Shown here piece by piece: positions 43,448-51,600 of a stretch of DNA of 64,000 bases. Each line of letters opens with the position of its first letter. Positions within the stretch are counted from its first letter, which is position 1. The stretch lies in contig NZ_CP149803.1 in assembly GCF_037943105.1 (NCBI RefSeq), positions 372,001 through 436,000 of the forward strand, written 5' to 3'. The notes below the pieces were generated by a model. It was given only the letters and a program-made list of their open reading frames with translations. It was not told the DNA's origin and did not search any database. The stretch is from Pseudomonas sp. TMP9 (GTDB taxonomy: Bacteria > Pseudomonadota > Gammaproteobacteria > Pseudomonadales > Pseudomonadaceae). A program made the translations under genes and the position numbers.

Positions 43448-43979
43448 CGGGCAAACCCTGGTACAGATTCTCCGCAAGCGAAGCGGGCAGGCCTAAGGTC
43501 CGGTTTGTAAGGCCGACGCACTATCAACACGTTCCGCTTATTCGGCGCTCGTTCTGCTGAGTGTTTCGCTGCCTTGGGTGAAAACGGTAAGGGATCTGAA
43601 GTGTTTAATCGGCTAATTTTCGGAGGGGCAAAATGAGTTTTTCGATACGCGTTTACATGAACCCTGACGCTACAGAGAAAACCCCGGACTGTTACAGGTT
43701 TGCTGCCCCAGGAGGCCGCTAGGGCGGCTTTCTCGGCACGCTTGTGCACTTCCGGATTGCATGGCTGCACGCGCTGTAGGGTGTTTCTGGGCGCTCTGTT
43801 GTTGGCGCTGATGGAAAATTGACCATCACTGACGCGCTTCGCTTGCTGGGCGTCCACTAGCACTGCGCCTGCTTCGCAGTCACTGCAGTGATAGCCGTCT
43901 CTTATCAGGGGTGAATGCAGGGCTAAAGGGGGCGGAGGATTCCCGCTGTTGGGGTGGGCTGCAGATCACCTGTGCTGAA
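43448..43979. other. Stretch without a convincing gene
   Basis: No recognised gene. One 29-codon frame at 43633-43722 starts MSFSIRVYMNPD after a good GGAGGGG site and stops early; the other two frames stay open past that stop, so it may be a broken gene or a micropeptide. Nothing else is identifiable. Confidence 0.4.
43633..43722 (+). CDS. Possible 29-residue micropeptide or broken gene start
   Basis: ATG at 43633 is preceded by GGAGGGG five to eleven bases upstream. The peptide reads MSFSIRVYMNPDATEKTPDC and ends YRFAAPGGR. No family recognised. Confidence 0.25.
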   Translation: MSFSIRVYMNPDATEKTPDCYRFAAPGGR

Positions 43980-44192
43980 CTATTTGTCGTCCGGCTCATA
44001 GGCAGAACACAACTGCACCGTTCGGTCATCGTCATGACTGTTATATACCTGTCGACCTAGGGCGCTGCAGAAGGCCGCCAGAGTGCCTTCAGGGGTCTGC
44101 CCGCTACCTGTGTACCAAATTCCTTGCTGGCAGCTTGTGCAGGGCGTTTCTGGGCGTTCTGAGGTGGGTATTTGGGCTAGCACGGGGTTCAT
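43980..44192 (-). CDS. Small cysteine-containing hypothetical protein
   Basis: A 70-residue protein with CTSCQQGIWY, an FC and a late C, i.e. CxxC plus two single cysteines that could bind one zinc. The start MNPVLAQIPTSE at 44192 is preceded by AAGGA; longer starts at 44222 and 44288 are possible. It looks like a small accessory protein of plasmids and islands. Not recognised. Confidence 0.5.
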   Translation of the reverse strand: MNPVLAQIPTSERPETPCTSCQQGIWYTGSGQTPEGTLAAFCSALGRQVYNSHDDDRTVQLCSAYEPDDK

Positions 44193-44601
44193 TGGCTCAA
44201 TTCCTTGGTTTTTCGGCTGCATAGTGGCTACCCAAGTGCGGGCACCTGCTAGGTCATTACCACCTTCTGCCCTGTAAGCGCTCTCCAAAGCATCGACGTT
44301 CAGTACTCAAGGGCGTTCGTATGTGGCGTCTCTGAGCTTGGTCGTCCAGCCTTAGCCCTCGCCATTCCAGACCAGTAGGGCACCCGTGTTATGGCGGATC
44401 CAACATAAGAACGGCAAACAGTGGCGGCGATGCTGGTATCCAGCGTGTAGGTCGTTATTGCAGCCTCTCTGCTGGGTTCGCTTTTGGCTGAAGCGCATAT
44501 CGCTGATCTTTCGGCCGGTAGATTAAAATGATTAATAAGATTAAGGCGTTGCGTTCTCGATCTGGAAGCCAGAAGCGGCGAGGGCTGCAGCGGATTCAGC
44601 C
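44193..44601. other. Gene-free stretch on the distal side of the iterons
   Basis: No gene supported. An AT-rich run at 44519-44548, about 55 bases before the DnaA box, could be a DNA-unwinding element of the replication origin. Confidence 0.4.
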
Positions 44602-44717
44602 TGTGGATAACTTAGCCAACAGTACGGTATTTTCTAGCCAACAGTACGGTAATTCCTAGCCGACAGTACGGTACTGCCTAGCCAACGGTACGGTATTTCG
44701 TAGCCAACGGTACGGTA
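44602..44717. other. oriV: Iteron replication origin (oriV) with DnaA box
   Basis: TGTGGATAA (44602-44610) is the inverse of the consensus DnaA box TTATCCACA. Five direct repeats follow at an exact 22-base period, starting at 44613, 44635, 44657, 44679 and 44701, with core TAGCCAACAGTACGGTA (copies 4 and 5 have GGTACGG, copy 3 has CGAC). The last ends one base before the stop codon region of the TrfA-like gene. Iterons, DnaA box and an initiator gene together are the standard theta-type plasmid origin. Confidence 0.9.
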
Positions 44718-44718
44718 T

Positions 44719-45612
44719 CTATTTTCCGTTCCACTTGGCTTTGGATTGCTTCCTGCCTAAGTGCCGGTATTGGCTGTTGCTTGGTTTTCTCTTGATGTGT
44801 AAGTGGCCGCCACAGATCTCGTAGCTGAACGGTTGCTCATGGTGGTTGCTGGCGAGCTGCAAGGCGGCCAGTGCTCTGCACAGATTTTGCTCCCGACTGG
44901 ATGCTGAAGTGTCAAGGCTGCCTGCCATCAGCATGATTGTGTCTACCGACATAGGGATCGGTTCGGCGTGGCTAGATAGAAATCCGTGCAGCCACTGTGC
45001 AAGCGGCTTGGAGTTCAGGCTTCGACGAATAGACCAGTCAACGAGGGTGAATTCGTTTGGGCCAAACAGTTTGCTTAGCTCGGGGTTAAGGGTGATGACT
45101 AGGTTGTGCGTGATTTCGTCCCTGTAGATGGAATCAACCAGGCCGCCGGTGTAAGAGTGTCTTGCGGTGCTTATCTCAAGTGTGGCGGCTGCGAGGCGGA
45201 AAAGGCGCTTGTAAAGCGTTTTCCTGTTGTTGCCATCGTCGGTCTTCCCTTGTTGTTTTAGAAGCTCGTACGCACTGGTCTTGAAGGATTTCCCCATCGG
45301 TTTTCTGCGCGCGATATGTAACAGCGTGATCCAGACATCAAGGTCGCCTTGATCTAATCGCGGCCCGGTATATCGCATCTGCGTAGGTCGTTGAGTGTAA
45401 ATTTCTGCTCGCTGCAGGTACGGCTGGCCACTGGATCGACTGGAGCCAAAGAGTGCTGAGCGCAGTGTGATATTGGGTATGCCCCTCACATCATCTGGCC
45501 AGCTAGTCAGCTGGATCTCAAGCTGGCCTGCATCCTTTTTTTCTACTGGTCGGCTGGCCGGCCGGTTGGAAAATGACTCCTCCAGTCGAATGAGTGCGGC
45601 CATGGTCGACAC
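44719..45612 (-). CDS. TrfA-like plasmid replication initiator
   Basis: A 297-residue protein of the TrfA family (replication initiator of IncP-type plasmids): LTSWPDDVRGIPNITLRSALFG near residues 35-56 (read as LTSWPDDVRG, IPNITLRSALFG), MRYTGPRLDQGDLDVWITLL, and two winged-helix-like parts with a C-terminal TLVDWSIRRSLNSKPLAQWLHGF segment. It should bind the five iterons just after its own stop codon and recruit DnaA and helicase. A small DNA-binding protein gene lies 12 bases upstream in the same direction. An integrated element retaining such an initiator may replicate after excision. Confidence 0.87.
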   Translation of the reverse strand: MSTMAALIRLEESFSNRPASRPVEKKDAGQLEIQLTSWPDDVRGIPNITLRSALFGSSRSSGQPYLQRAEIYTQRPTQMRYTGPRLDQGDLDVWITLLHIARRKPMGKSFKTSAYELLKQQGKTDDGNNRKTLYKRLFRLAAATLEISTARHSYTGGLVDSIYRDEITHNLVITLNPELSKLFGPNEFTLVDWSIRRSLNSKPLAQWLHGFLSSHAEPIPMSVDTIMLMAGSLDTSASSREQNLCRALAALQLASNHHEQPFSYEICGGHLHIKRKPSNSQYRHLGRKQSKAKWNGK

Positions 45613-45624
45613 AGATAGCCGCTC

Positions 45625-45849
45625 TTAAGCTTCGTCGATAAAACGAGCAACACCGGCGACGCGAAAGTAAACGCGTCGGCCAATCTTGATCCTGCATGGT
45701 TTCAGACTTCGGGCGATTTCATTGTCGCCGGATAGCGTGATGCGCAGGCCGTCAGGGCTGCGGTGAAGGATTTCGGCCACTTGTGCCAGGGACAGTAGAG
45801 GAGAGCCGCCAGTTCTGTTCAGGATCAATTCTTCAGTTGTCACGTCCAT
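45625..45849 (-). CDS. Small helix-turn-helix DNA-binding protein (excisionase/AlpA-like size)
   Basis: A 74-residue protein with LLSLAQVAEILHRSPDGLRI and a basic wing (PCRIKIGRRVYFRVAGVARFID), the layout of plasmid-borne MerR-type or excisionase-like winged helix proteins. It precedes the initiator gene by 12 bases on the same strand. Either a regulator of the initiator or a recombination directionality factor; I cannot tell which. Confidence 0.65.
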   Translation of the reverse strand: MDVTTEELILNRTGGSPLLSLAQVAEILHRSPDGLRITLSGDNEIARSLKPCRIKIGRRVYFRVAGVARFIDEA

Positions 45850-45930
45850 TCCCTCATTAAGGTTGTTGAATGGAACGTTACGGATAAATACGGTTAAGCT
45901 TTGCTCTGATTATTTAACTTTTGGGTAGAC

Positions 45931-47304
45931 ATGGCTTGCATTGATGATTTTCGTAGAGCGTTCAATGGGTTCCGCATAAGTACGCTTTGTTTTGAGCCGC
46001 TAGTTACTGGGTATGGGCTTCTATTGACGGAGCTGAAAACCTCTTCAAGCCTAACCTCTAAGCGGTATCCCGTTTGGTCTGTCGTTCGCCGTAATCTTGA
46101 TGATGCGTTTATTGAGGCTATTAACAAGTTTACGGGCGAGTGGAATCGGGAGCTGTTTGCAAATTGCAAGCTTTCTGAAATGGGCAAGTGCGGCCCTACC
46201 ATCCAGGCGACTCCTTCTGACATGAGTGACCCTGCTTACACCCAGGCATGGCTTGACCTGTCTATGGGGTGCGCAGGGGAGAAGGCTGAGCTTCCCCTTA
46301 AACCTTTTAATGATGGGTGGAGCTTCAAGACTGCATCAAAAAATCTTGTCAAGCCGGCAAAGATTATTCCAATAGATTCACAGTTTAGTAATATTGGGTT
46401 TTGGGAATCTAATTTTAAGTGTGCATTAAGTAACTTGGAGTTCCGCACTAGCGAGACTAGAGAAATAATCGATACGCTCGGATTTGTTTTATATAAGCTG
46501 ATCCCGCTGCTGAAACGTTTCAGGCCGACTCGTACCACTGTCCATCCCAATCATGACTCCTTGAAGGATGTTCAGACATGCAAACAGAATGTGAGATATT
46601 GTGAGTTGTGCTGGCGTCTTAGCATTCGCTCTGTTCATATGAGTAACATACAATACTTAGTTACTAATTATGAGGAAATACAAGCCGCGAAAATTAAGGC
46701 GGGAAGATTTAGTCAGCGATATTGTTCTGTTCATTCGCCGGGCTCCGCCAGATATCATGCGGATCTTCGATATAAAAAGGCCTTTCATCATGAAATTTCA
46801 GCGTTATTGAACGAGGCCAATTCTAAGTATTCTATTCAGCTTTCTCCTAGAAAATTTACTACAATCAAAGAGGTGAGAAAGATTGCTTATGAGCTAACCC
46901 ACTCAAAGCTTCGTTTTATACGTTCTGACGATGCTCAGGCTATTCGGCTCTCTGAAAAGGTTTACCTTTTGGCGAAGGAGGGTTTTTCTCAATCCCAAAT
47001 TGCTAAAAAGCTTAATGTAAGCCCGCAAGCTGTATCCAGAATTATAAAGAGATTGGATACTTTAAGGGCTGTCCATGCTGCTAGCTGCAAATTTGATGAG
47101 CGAACTGGGGAGTTTGTTGTTTCTGACTCAGTGCGTAATAGGATTCGTTTAGGCCTAGCGCGGCAACCTAAACCTGAGTCAATAGCTGCGATAGCGAAAG
47201 TTGTTGGGCTTACCAAGGCCACCGTCGAGGACATATCAATATCCTTGCTGGAAAATAGCAATTTGAACAATAGCCCTTTCACTCAGGAATTTTCTTCCGG
47301 TTGA
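45931..47304 (+). CDS. Hypothetical protein with Cys/His cluster and C-terminal helix-turn-helix
   Basis: A 457-residue protein of unknown family, AT-rich compared with the host. The middle has a possible zinc site (YCELCWRLS near residue 224 and YCSVHSPG near 265). The C-terminal part has a clear helix-turn-helix: LLAKEGFSQSQIAKKLNVSP and QAVSRIIKRLD near residues 350-380, then a second possible one (IAKVVGLTKATVEDISISLL). It stands alone and divergent from the initiator unit, next to the integrase. It may regulate the element; no function can be assigned. Confidence 0.65.
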   Translation: MACIDDFRRAFNGFRISTLCFEPLVTGYGLLLTELKTSSSLTSKRYPVWSVVRRNLDDAFIEAINKFTGEWNRELFANCKLSEMGKCGPTIQATPSDMSDPAYTQAWLDLSMGCAGEKAELPLKPFNDGWSFKTASKNLVKPAKIIPIDSQFSNIGFWESNFKCALSNLEFRTSETREIIDTLGFVLYKLIPLLKRFRPTRTTVHPNHDSLKDVQTCKQNVRYCELCWRLSIRSVHMSNIQYLVTNYEEIQAAKIKAGRFSQRYCSVHSPGSARYHADLRYKKAFHHEISALLNEANSKYSIQLSPRKFTTIKEVRKIAYELTHSKLRFIRSDDAQAIRLSEKVYLLAKEGFSQSQIAKKLNVSPQAVSRIIKRLDTLRAVHAASCKFDERTGEFVVSDSVRNRIRLGLARQPKPESIAAIAKVVGLTKATVEDISISLLENSNLNNSPFTQEFSSG

Positions 47305-47365
47305 AAAGGGCTGGATATGTTTGGCTGCGATGTCGTGGCTTACCTAGTCCGGCTGAGGGGGTATT

Positions 47366-48430
47366 TCAAGCATCGCGTTTGATTTTATCCAGCTTGTCTA
47401 CAAGATCCTCTGCACGCAGGTGCGTGTAACGTTTCAGCATCTGCATCGATTTGTGCCCGCTGATGGCGGATACCTCTTGGTCAGATAGGCCGCCCTCAAC
47501 TAGCCGACTGACCGCCTCATGCCGCAGATCGTGGAAGTGCAGATCAGCCATGCCGAGCTTGGTCTTCAACAAGCCCCAGGTTTTGGTGAATGCGTAGGGG
47601 CTGCGCTTTCCGCTTTTGCCCGGCTCGCCAAAGAACACCAGATCACAGTCAATCGGGCGTATCGGGTTGTTCAGCGCCGCCTGGAAAGTCTCTGTGGCCC
47701 ATTTGCTGAGTGGGACGGTGCGTGCGCTGTCGTTCTTGGTGTCTGAGAGGCGCACTACGCGCTTTCTCATGTCGACCTGATGTCGCCGCAAGGATGTGAT
47801 CTCCGACGAGCGCATACCGGTTTCTAGGGCGATTCGGACGATCCAGCCAAGCATAGGGTTGCTGTGATTGTTTACGGCTGTCAGCAGGCGACGTTCTTCT
47901 TCTGCAGACAGGCGCCGGTCGCGGCCTTCGCCAGGGCTTGGTTTGCGGATATTCAGCACTGGGTTGAAGCCCAGGCCCAGCCCCCACTCCTGAATCGCCA
48001 CGGTGAACAGGTGACTGAGTAGGGCCAGCTCCAGGCGCACGGTGTTGTTGCTGGTGGGCTTCCCACGATTGGTGATCGAGGACAGGCGGGTATCGCGGTA
48101 GCTGGCGATGATTTCAGCGGATAGGGCGGCCATGGAGTATTTGCCCAGGTGGCTGATCAGCTGCTGGGCTTTGGTGGCTTCGGCGCGTTGGGTGGTCGGC
48201 TTCTTAGTGGGGCTGACTTCGCTGAGATAGCGCTTCAGTGCCATTTCCAAGGTCATGCGCTCGGAGCCGCTGCGTTGGATGTACACGCCCCTGACCATTT
48301 CGTCTTCGGTGCGGCGCGCCCAGTCTTCGGCATCGCGCTTGGTGCGGAAGGTTTTGGTGTTAGTCGGCCAGCCGGTTTTGCGCACCAGAGCCTTCCAAGT
48401 GCCGGCATCCGTTTTGACGATGGTGGCCAT
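47366..48430 (-). CDS. int: Tyrosine-type site-specific integrase
   Basis: A 354-residue tyrosine recombinase: an N-terminal arm-binding domain (KTFRTKRDAEDWARRTE), a SAM-like core-binding domain, and the catalytic domain with all motifs: ALETGMRSSEI (first Arg), HFHDLRHEAVSRL (His, second Arg), SAISGHKSMQML (His) and the nucleophile in LKRYTHLRAEDLV. It stands 125 bases from the right attachment site, the usual place, and should carry out integration and excision at the CAU tRNA. Confidence 0.95.
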   Translation of the reverse strand: MATIVKTDAGTWKALVRKTGWPTNTKTFRTKRDAEDWARRTEDEMVRGVYIQRSGSERMTLEMALKRYLSEVSPTKKPTTQRAEATKAQQLISHLGKYSMAALSAEIIASYRDTRLSSITNRGKPTSNNTVRLELALLSHLFTVAIQEWGLGLGFNPVLNIRKPSPGEGRDRRLSAEEERRLLTAVNNHSNPMLGWIVRIALETGMRSSEITSLRRHQVDMRKRVVRLSDTKNDSARTVPLSKWATETFQAALNNPIRPIDCDLVFFGEPGKSGKRSPYAFTKTWGLLKTKLGMADLHFHDLRHEAVSRLVEGGLSDQEVSAISGHKSMQMLKRYTHLRAEDLVDKLDKIKRDA

Positions 48431-48453
48431 TTTTCTACTCCAAAAGCGTACCG

Positions 48454-48482
48454 CTGTACCGGCACTGTACTGAATTTGTACC
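48454..48482. promoter_or_regulatory. Right GTAC-rich site, possible integrase arm site
   Basis: CTGTACCGGCACTGTACTG then AATT and TGTACC, matching 26827-26857 at the other end in the same orientation. It overlaps the integrase upstream region, so it may also regulate the int promoter. Confidence 0.5.
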
Positions 48483-48525
48483 TTTGGACTATAGGACTGG
48501 TAAAGCTATTTTTCTCGCAGACATG

Positions 48526-48550
48526 AAAAAGCCGCGCATTGCGCGGCTTT
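48526..48550 (-). terminator. Island-borne terminator for the CAU tRNA
   Basis: AAAAAGCCGCGC and GCGCGGCTTT pair around ATT. Read on the minus strand the hairpin is followed by TTTTT and stands 5 bases after the tRNA CCA, replacing the terminator now at 26612-26643. Confidence 0.8.
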
Positions 48551-48555
48551 GGAGT

Positions 48556-48601
48556 TGGTGGGCCCACACGGACTCGAACCGTGGACCAAAGGATTATGAG
48601 T
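48556..48601 (-). repeat. attR: Right attachment site inside the intact tRNA gene
   Basis: The 46 bases identical to 26661-26706; they form the 3' part of the complete tRNA gene, so insertion kept the tRNA functional. Confidence 0.93.
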
Positions 48602-48632
48602 CCTCTGCTCTAACCAACTGAGCTATGGGCCC
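48556..48632 (-). tRNA. tRNA with CAU anticodon (tRNA-Met or tRNA-Ile2)
   Basis: A 77-base cloverleaf on the minus strand beginning GGGCCCATAGCTCAGTTGG and ending GGGCCCACCA, with the CCA encoded. The anticodon loop reads CTCATAA, anticodon CAU. It may be elongator Met or the lysidine-modified Ile2 tRNA; the TTTGGTC variable region recalls Ile2. The corresponding place in P. aeruginosa (before rmcA) also holds a tRNA annotated as Met. Attachment site of the island. Confidence 0.93.
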
Positions 48633-48647
48633 TCAGAAGCGTGCGGA

Positions 48648-51600
48648 TTATACCGGTGCCTTCTCGGCAGTGCCAACCGTAAGGCGAGGGCTGAGGAAGT
48701 TTTGTGCGAACGCGTCGGGGTGGATGGCGCGGCTGATAATGAAGCCCTGAATCTGTTCACAGCCCTCGGCGGCGAAGAACTGTTCTTGGGCCTTGGTTTC
48801 TACCCCTTCGGCGATGACGGTCAGTTGCATGCTGCGGCCCAGTGCGATGATGGCGCGCACAATGGCGGCATCGTTGCTGTCGCCGGGTAGGCCGCGCACG
48901 AAGGATTGGTCGATTTTTAGGGTGTCAACCGGCAAACGCTTGAGGTAACTGAGCGAGGAGTAGCCGGTGCCGAAGTCATCAATGGCCAATTGAATACCCA
49001 GCCCTTTAAGTTGATGCAGCAGGCTTAGGGCTTCTTCGGCTTGATTCATGATGAAGCTCTCAGTAATTTCCAGTTGCAGCAGTTCCGGGGGGAGGCAGTT
49101 ATCTTCCAGCATGCTGGCGATACGTTCCAGCAGGTGCGGCTGGCGCAGTTGTATGCCAGTCAAATTGACCGACAGCGGGCCGAAGGGCGCGTGTTGTTGT
49201 TGCCATTGCTGCATTTGCCAGCAAGCCTGGCTCAATACCCAGTCGCCGAGGGCGATGATTAGGCCGGTCTCTTCGGCCAGCGGAATAAAGCGCTCGGGTG
49301 AGATTTCGCCAAATACTGGGTGGTACCAGCGTAGAAGCGCTTCGGCTCCGATCAGGCGATTGCTGCTTAGGCAGCGTTTTGGTTGGTAGTAAAGCTGCAG
49401 TTGTTCTTGCTCGATGGCACGGCGTAATTCGCGCTCTAGGGCCATACGTTCGTTGGCTTGGGAGGTGAGATCGCGGGTGTAGAGTTCGACGCGGTTGCGC
49501 CCGCGCGCCTTGGAGCGGTACATGGCAGCGTCAGCATTTTTCACGAGGGTGGCGACGTCTTCGCCATCGTCTGGGTAGTAACTAATGCCGATGCTGGCGC
49601 TGATAAACAGTTCTTGCTCGTCGAAGCGGAAGGGTAAGTTGAAGCACTCCAGCAGTTTGTTTGCCACCTGCTCGGCGTCACCCTTCTGTTGCAATCCGGG
49701 TAGCAGGATGATGAATTCATCACCGCCTAAGCGCGCGAGGGTGTCGATATCACGCAGGTGCATTTTCAGTCGGGTGGCGATGCTCTTGAGCAGTTGGTCA
49801 CCGACCGGATGGCCAAGGCTGTCGTTGATGTGTTTGAAGCGGTCTAGGTCGATAAACAGCACTGCGCCCATGCGTTGATCGACCAGCGCGTCTGCGATGG
49901 CGATATGGAGGCGCGCTTCGAACAGGGTGCGATTGGGCAGGCCGGTGAGAGGGTCGTGATGGGCCTGATGATCGAGGCTGGCTTGAGCATGTTTGAGCGA
50001 GCTGATGTCGGCAAAGACAGCGACAAAGTGGGTGATGATGCCGTCACCATCACGTACGGCACTGATGGTCAGCCATTCTGGAAAGAGCTCGCCATTTTTG
50101 CGCTTGTTGCAAATTTCGCCCTGCCAATGGCCCGAGGCGCTGAGGCTGTGCCACATGGCGACGTAAAACGCGCTGTCGTGGTTGCCCGAGGCGAGTAGGC
50201 GTGGCGACTGGCCAAGGGCTTCAGCTTCGCTATAGCCGGTGATGGTGGTGAAGGCGCGGTTGACGGCGGTGATACGTTGCTCAAGGTCAGTGATCATTAC
50301 GCCTTCAGCGGTGCTTTCAAACACGGTAGCGGCTTGCTTGAGCGTTTCCTGCATGCGCACGCGCTCGGTGATGTCGCGGGCGATGGTCAGCATGCAGGTC
50401 TCGCCCTCAATCGGGATGGGCTGGACCGACATCTCGCAGGTGCGCAGCGAGCCATTACGGGTGCGAATAAGCGCGCGGAAGTCACGCACGGAGCCGTGTT
50501 GCTGCACCTGCTCGAACATGCGGGTGCGCTCATTCGGATCAGCCCAAATACCCAGTTGCAGGGTCGTGCTATCAATCGTTTCGTCGATGCTGTATCCGGT
50601 GATGCTACTGAAGCCTTCGTTGACGTTGAGCAGTTGGCCGTCGCTCAGGCGGGTGATCAGCATACCGTCCGGTGACGCATGGAAGGCTTTAGCGAATTTG
50701 TCCTCGGACAGCTTGAGGCGCTGCTGAATATCCTTCAGCGCACTGATGTCACGCACCGCCACGATCAAGGAAGGGTTATTGTCGAGGGTGATTTTTTGTG
50801 CAGAAATCAGTGCAGTGAACTGGCTGCCATCACGTCGCCGGAATGTACTCTCAATGTTATGTGTATGACCGCTGCGCAGCAGTTCGAGGGTGTGCGGGCC
50901 GATGTCGTGCTCAACCCAAAGGCCAAGCTCTGATGAGGTGAAGCCGATAGCCTCGGCGGCGCTGATGCCGATTTGTTGTTCAAAGGTGTGATTGACCGCT
51001 AGCAAGCGGCCGTCATTGAGGTTGAGCAAGGCAATGATGTCGGGGCTGTTATGGAATACCGACGCGAATTTTTGCTCCGACAAGGCCAGCGCCTGCTCGG
51101 TGCGCTTGGTTTCAGTAATGTCGATCATCAAGCCGCGCATCATCTGTTCGTCGCCCTGCGGCGACAAGGTGATGATATCGCGCACCCAAACCTCGCGTCC
51201 GTCGGCGGCTAGCATGCGGTAATCCATGCTGTGGTCACGTCCAGCCTGAGTTTCAGTGCGGCAATAATAGAGGGTATGGCCGGCATCATCGGGGTGTAAG
51301 GTGCGTTCGATAAAGCCGGGCTGCAGCCAATCTTGTATGGGATAGCCGAGGAGCTTTTCGGCTTGGGGTGCGACATAGGTGAAGCAAAAGTCGCGGGGGT
51401 CCATTTGCCACGTGATGGCATTTAAGCTTTCCACCAAGCCACGGTAATGCTGTTCGCGGTCCCGAAGTTCGCCCGCCAGTAGTGCGCTGTTATGCATCTC
51501 GCTGCGCAAGAGGCGGTTGATGCGCAAAATGCTCACTATGATCAGCAATGACGCCAGCAGGGCGGGCAGGCCAAACAGCAGCACGCTGCGCCAAAATTGG

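Larger units (their letters stand above)
26661..48601. mobile_element. Genomic island integrated in a tRNA gene, ~21.9 kb
   Basis: Bounded by identical 46-bp tRNA 3'-end repeats, with a tyrosine integrase at 47366-48430 pointing into the island and next to the intact tRNA. It carries a plasmid-type replication module (TrfA-like initiator, iterons, DnaA box) but no relaxase, mating-pair genes or partition genes that I can recognise, so it looks like an integrated small replicon or a mobilisable element rather than a self-transmissible ICE. Cargo is mostly defence and toxin-antitoxin genes. Several genes are more AT-rich than the host flanks, especially 26989-29891 and 45931-47304. Confidence 0.9.

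Noticed and set aside
43411..43863. 150-codon minus-strand frame after the TraK-like gene
   Set aside because: No recognisable domain and it overlaps the end of the plus-strand gene; composition is not protein-like.
44613..44717. Regularly spaced short repeats that could suggest a CRISPR array
   Set aside because: The unit is 22 bases with a 17-base core and only 5 bases between, no spacers of normal length, no cas genes; a DnaA box and an initiator gene identify iterons.
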